24,217 nt of DNA, taken from positions 1 through 24,217 of the forward strand of contig CAJMPT010000022.1 in NCBI GenBank assembly GCA_905215465.1. The letters run 5' to 3'. Shown here piece by piece: positions 21,693 through 24,217 of this stretch. Under the pieces are notes generated by a model that saw only the letters and a program-made list of their open reading frames with translations, had not been told where the DNA came from and did no database searches. The stretch's first letter is position 1; every line of letters begins with the position of its first letter. Source of the DNA: an uncultured bacterium. GTDB lineage: Bacteria > Actinomycetota > Coriobacteriia > Coriobacteriales > Atopobiaceae. Both the position numbers and the translations under genes were made by a program.

Positions 21693-22628
21693 CTAGGCAT
21701 TGACGTGATTGATGAGGGGCTCGCCTGCCGCAAGGTGGGCGAGGTTTTCTGCCGCTATGCTTACGATGTTGTCGAGCGTGACGGCCAGGTGGAACTGGCC
21801 CGAGACATGGGGCGTGATCAGCAGGTTGGGGGCGTCCCAGAGGGGGCTGTCCTGCGGCAGGGGCTCGGGCGTGCAGACGTCGAGCGCCGCGCCCGCGAGG
21901 TGTCCGGAGGCAAGGGACTCCACCAGGCCCTGCTGGTCCACGAGGTCCCCGCGCCCGGCGTTGGCAAAGTAGGCGCCCTCGCGCATGGAGGCAAAGAAGG
22001 CGTCGTCCGCGATGCCCGCGGTCTGGGGCGTGCTGGGCAGCACCGAGCAGACCACATCCGCCTCGGGCAGGAGCCGTGGCAGGTCCGCGAGGGTCCCCAT
22101 GGCGGCAAAGGGCGCGTGCGGCTCGGCCTCGCGCGAGCGGACGCCGCAGACCGAGGATCCCATGGCAGCAAAGAGACCCGCCAGGTGGGTTCCGATGTCC
22201 CCGGCGCCCAGCACCAGCACGCGGGCGCCCCTGAGGGTGGTGACGGGGCCCAGGTCGCACCAGTCGTGCGCGCGCTGGCGGTCCTGGTAGGCGGGCAGGC
22301 GCTTGACCAGCGAGAGGACCATGGCAAAGAGGTGCTCGGAGACCGCCTGGCCGTAGGCACCGGTGGCGCAGCACAGGGCGCAGCCGTCCGGAAGCACGCC
22401 GGGGGCGGCGTATTGCTCGTAGCCGGCGGAGTTGAGCTGCAGCAGGCGCAGGCCGGACGCGCCGGCGAGCATCTCGGTGGGCAGGTTGCCCACGATGGCA
22501 TCGGCCGCCTCCACCTGCTCCCTCGTCACGGTCCTGGGCTTGACGTACTCAAAGCGCACCCCGGGTACCGCGGCCTCGAGCCGTGCCCTCTGCTCCTCAC
22601 TCAGCGGCAGCTGCACCAACACGTCCAT
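21693..22628 (-). CDS. D-2-hydroxyacid dehydrogenase family protein
   Basis: A 311-residue NAD-dependent oxidoreductase of the D-isomer-specific 2-hydroxyacid dehydrogenase family. The Rossmann motif is GAGDIG (141-146). Catalytic residues are in place: R226 in NAGRGDLVD, E255 in CTPEPLP and H274 in ITPHVSG. It may act on a keto acid such as pyruvate, hydroxypyruvate or glyoxylate; the sequence does not say which. The ATG at 22628 has GGGGAG six bases upstream; the frame continues upstream through the next gene but that is not coding. The XRE regulator lies 76 bases upstream in the same direction, so the two may form an operon. Confidence 0.86.
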   Translation of the reverse strand: MDVLVQLPLSEEQRARLEAAVPGVRFEYVKPRTVTREQVEAADAIVGNLPTEMLAGASGLRLLQLNSAGYEQYAAPGVLPDGCALCCATGAYGQAVSEHLFAMVLSLVKRLPAYQDRQRAHDWCDLGPVTTLRGARVLVLGAGDIGTHLAGLFAAMGSSVCGVRSREAEPHAPFAAMGTLADLPRLLPEADVVCSVLPSTPQTAGIADDAFFASMREGAYFANAGRGDLVDQQGLVESLASGHLAGAALDVCTPEPLPQDSPLWDAPNLLITPHVSGQFHLAVTLDNIVSIAAENLAHLAAGEPLINHVNA

Positions 22629-22704
22629 GGTCTTCTCCCCACTCCTCTTGCGGCAACGACAACCCCATCTTGTACACCCTGTGAGGGGGGTGCCAGTGCC
22701 GTGG

Positions 22705-23502
22705 CTACTTGCGGTGCCTCCACCACTTGTCCAGGCTGTCGAAGGCGATGCATACCAGCGGGATGGTCGGAAAGACCAGCCAGGCGCTGCCCCAGCGGTC
22801 GAAGAAGATGCCCTGCCAGACGTAGTAGGCCGTTGCCAGGAGCGGCCATGCCCCGCTGACCAGCGAGAATGGTCCCTCGCCGTCCAGTGCCGCGCCCACC
22901 ACGTAGTAGAGCGGAACGAGGAAGCCCAGCAGCAGCGCCGCCACCCACTGGTCCGTCGCCCAGCCCACGGCCAGGTAGGCCACCAGCACCAGTGCGGGGA
23001 AGGGGAAGGCGTCCCATCTGCGCCTGAGGTCGCTCTTGCCCTTGAGATCGTGGCCGAGCTCCTCATGCGCGTCGTGCCAGCTCTCGTAGTGCGTGCCGTT
23101 GATGGTCACGCCCTCGCCCTCGGGGTCGCTCTCCACGGTGTTGCCCTCGGCGTCGGACGCGTGGATGCCGTCCCAGCCCACGTGGACCTCTTCGCCCCTC
23201 TTTGGGCCCACTACGTGGATGCCCTCGCGAAGAGAGACCCCGACCTGGGACTTTGCAGGGTTCTCGTCCTTCTCGCCAGCGTCCTTGGGGTCCGGGGAGG
23301 CTTTCCCGAAGAGGAGCTCGTCCAGCGTGACGCCGTAGAGGCCCGCAAGCGCGATGAGGTTGTCGGTGTCGGGCGAGGCCTCGCCGCGCTCCCACTTGCT
23401 CACAGCCTGGCGACTCACGCCCAGCTCCGCGGCAAGCGCCTCCTGCGAGTAGCCAGCCGCCTTTCTCCGCGCGACCAGACGCTCTGCCATCTGCATGTCC
23501 AT
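22705..23502 (-). CDS. XRE-family regulator with C-terminal membrane domain
   Basis: A 265-residue protein. Residues 7-62 are an XRE helix-turn-helix (LVARRKAAGYSQEALAAELG, GVSRQAVSKWERG), followed by an acidic, probably exposed region (70-155) containing REGIHVVGPKRGEEVHVGWDGIH. Residues about 160-260 hold around four hydrophobic segments, so the DNA-binding part appears tethered to the membrane. This layout suggests a membrane-linked sensor-regulator, but no signal is evident. The ATG at 23502 has AGGAGG immediately upstream; further ATGs two and four codons on are alternatives. It is divergent from acpS and probably co-transcribed with the dehydrogenase. Confidence 0.8.
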   Translation of the reverse strand: MDMQMAERLVARRKAAGYSQEALAAELGVSRQAVSKWERGEASPDTDNLIALAGLYGVTLDELLFGKASPDPKDAGEKDENPAKSQVGVSLREGIHVVGPKRGEEVHVGWDGIHASDAEGNTVESDPEGEGVTINGTHYESWHDAHEELGHDLKGKSDLRRRWDAFPFPALVLVAYLAVGWATDQWVAALLLGFLVPLYYVVGAALDGEGPFSLVSGAWPLLATAYYVWQGIFFDRWGSAWLVFPTIPLVCIAFDSLDKWWRHRK

Positions 23503-23601
23503 GTGACCTCCTGGGTCCAAACGCTCCGTGTGGTGGGGCCGATGCTATTCTGGAGGCGCCGCACATGCCACCAACTTGGGATTGAATGTGGCCGGCAGTG
23601 C

Positions 23602-23629
23602 GCAACCTTGGGTTGCAACGGTTGGTTGC
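23602..23629. promoter_or_regulatory. GCAACC/GGTTGC repeat cluster before acpS
   Basis: GCAACC-ttg-GGTTGC (23602-23616) is an inverted repeat, followed by a third GGTTGC at 23624-23629, in the divergent region between the XRE regulator and acpS. It is a plausible regulator-binding site, perhaps for the XRE protein; this is inference. Confidence 0.35.
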
Positions 23630-23669
23630 GGCTCATTCTACCTGCGGATACGCTTTCCTGGAGGACGCT

Positions 23670-24074
23670 TTGGTAAAAGGCATCGGCATAGACTTGGTGA
23701 GCCTTTCTGAGTTCCGTCGCATCTGCGGCGACTGGGGCGCGCCGGGCCAGGCGGGCGCGGACATCGCAAACGCCTTCGTCAGGCGCACCTTCACGGCGGC
23801 CGAGCTTGCCCAGGCGGCGGCGCGTCACGACCCGTGCGAGTTTCTCGCCGGGCGCTTTGCCTGCAAGGAGGCCGTCTTCAAGGCCGTGGCCCCGCTTACG
23901 AGCGAGGGCTTTGACCTGCGGCTCGTCGAGACGCTGGACGCGCCGACCGGACAGCCCCAGGTGAGCCTTGCGGGCGCCCTCGCCCCGGTCCTCTCCGAGG
24001 CCGGCGTCACGAGCGTCCTCGTCTCCATCACCAACGAGGAGCAGTACGTCCTAGCCCAGGCGCTGGCCCAGTAG
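23670..24074 (+). CDS. acpS: Holo-[acyl-carrier-protein] synthase
   Basis: A 134-residue AcpS-type phosphopantetheinyl transferase, which attaches 4'-phosphopantetheine from CoA to the serine of acyl carrier protein. The two metal-binding motifs are present: GIDLVSLSEF with D8, and FLAGRFACKEAVFKAV with E67. The length matches the family (about 120-135). The start is TTG at 23670: GGAGG (23660-23664) is five bases upstream and the family fold starts right there. A longer in-frame ATG at 23586 would add 28 residues without homology. No partner gene follows within the window. Confidence 0.88.
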   Translation: MVKGIGIDLVSLSEFRRICGDWGAPGQAGADIANAFVRRTFTAAELAQAAARHDPCEFLAGRFACKEAVFKAVAPLTSEGFDLRLVETLDAPTGQPQVSLAGALAPVLSEAGVTSVLVSITNEEQYVLAQALAQ

Positions 24075-24099
24075 GGCACCGCATTGGGCCTCCTCTGCG

Positions 24100-24217
24100 C
24101 AGAACTCCCCTTCGTGTGAGTGTTTTCGATTTTGGCGTGCAGAAGCGACCTTCGTGTGAGCCTGTTTTGAGGGCAATTGCCGACTCTGACCCTCTTCGGC
24201 CAACAAAAGCCCAGTTG
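24100..24217. repeat. Composite intergenic repeat (copy B, cut by the window end)
   Basis: Two plus-orientation copies of CCTTCGTGTGAG (ending at 24120 and 24160), each preceded by a CAGAA motif, lie 40 bases apart. CAGTTG at 24212-24217 lies 62 bases after the start of the second CTTCGTGTGAG, exactly as in copy A (44 to 106). The element runs off the window. No gene is seen from 24075 on. Confidence 0.6.

Noticed and set aside
22629..23066. N-terminal extension of the dehydrogenase frame
   Set aside because: It overlaps the XRE regulator in another frame, lacks homology, and the ATG at 22628 has a good ribosome site.
23586..23669. Longer acpS start
   Set aside because: The added residues have no family similarity, and the TTG at 23670 has a well-placed GGAGG.

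Overview
The window is GC-rich (roughly two thirds G+C by eye), densely coding chromosomal DNA. The short intergenic gaps, alanine-rich proteins, strong G+C bias at third codon positions, occasional TTG/GTG starts and gene content (DegV, YgiQ, Tex, a membrane-tailed GH3 beta-glucosidase, split zinc P-type ATPase) suggest an actinobacterium of the Coriobacteriia, most likely Olsenella/Atopobiaceae-like. That assignment is inference; no rRNA or other taxonomic marker is present.

Layout. 1-291: intergenic repeats and a terminator. 292-3417 (minus): GH3 glycosidase followed by a GtrA-like membrane protein. 3611-4618 (minus): uncharacterised TIM-barrel-like protein, then about 550 bases with no confident gene. 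5169-6026 (plus): DegV fatty-acid-binding protein, convergent with an M19 dipeptidase (6133-7212, minus) across a long hairpin. 7318-10037 (plus): Gfo/Idh/MocA oxidoreductase, flavin reductase-like protein and a D-Ala ligase whose omega-loop looks like that of D-Ala-D-Lac (VanA-type) ligases. 10066-12060: a compact accessory island with a DUF559/VSR-like nuclease-domain protein divergent from a Phd/VapC-type toxin-antitoxin pair. It is bracketed by two copies of a 62-base hairpin repeat whose stems differ by a compensatory base-pair change. 12115-14262 (minus): Tex. 14352-15021 (minus): a low-GC toxin-like gene directly behind an intrinsic terminator, the architecture of a type III (RNA-antitoxin) system. 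15022-17097 (minus): YgiQ radical-SAM protein. 17098-17608: a structured intergenic region with three copies of one 9-4-9 palindrome. 17609-20308 (minus): a zinc/cadmium efflux operon (ArsR/SmtB regulator, detached HMA domain, P-type ATPase) with a recognisable promoter and operator. 20328-20443: a 43-base-arm inverted repeat. 20523-21101 (minus): xanthine phosphoribosyltransferase, divergent from a GGQ release-factor-like gene (21243-21620). 21693-23502 (minus): D-2-hydroxyacid dehydrogenase and a membrane-tailed XRE regulator. 23670-24074 (plus): holo-ACP synthase. 24100-24217: part of the repeat that also lies at the window start.

Most genes are housekeeping or metabolic. The unusual content is the possible type III toxin-antitoxin locus, the ligase omega-loop, the hairpin-bracketed island, the repeated 9-4-9 palindrome, and a strongly over-represented 9-mer (GGCGAGAAG) concentrated in intergenic hairpins. 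Functions are assigned from recognised motifs and remembered family sequences; no database search was run.
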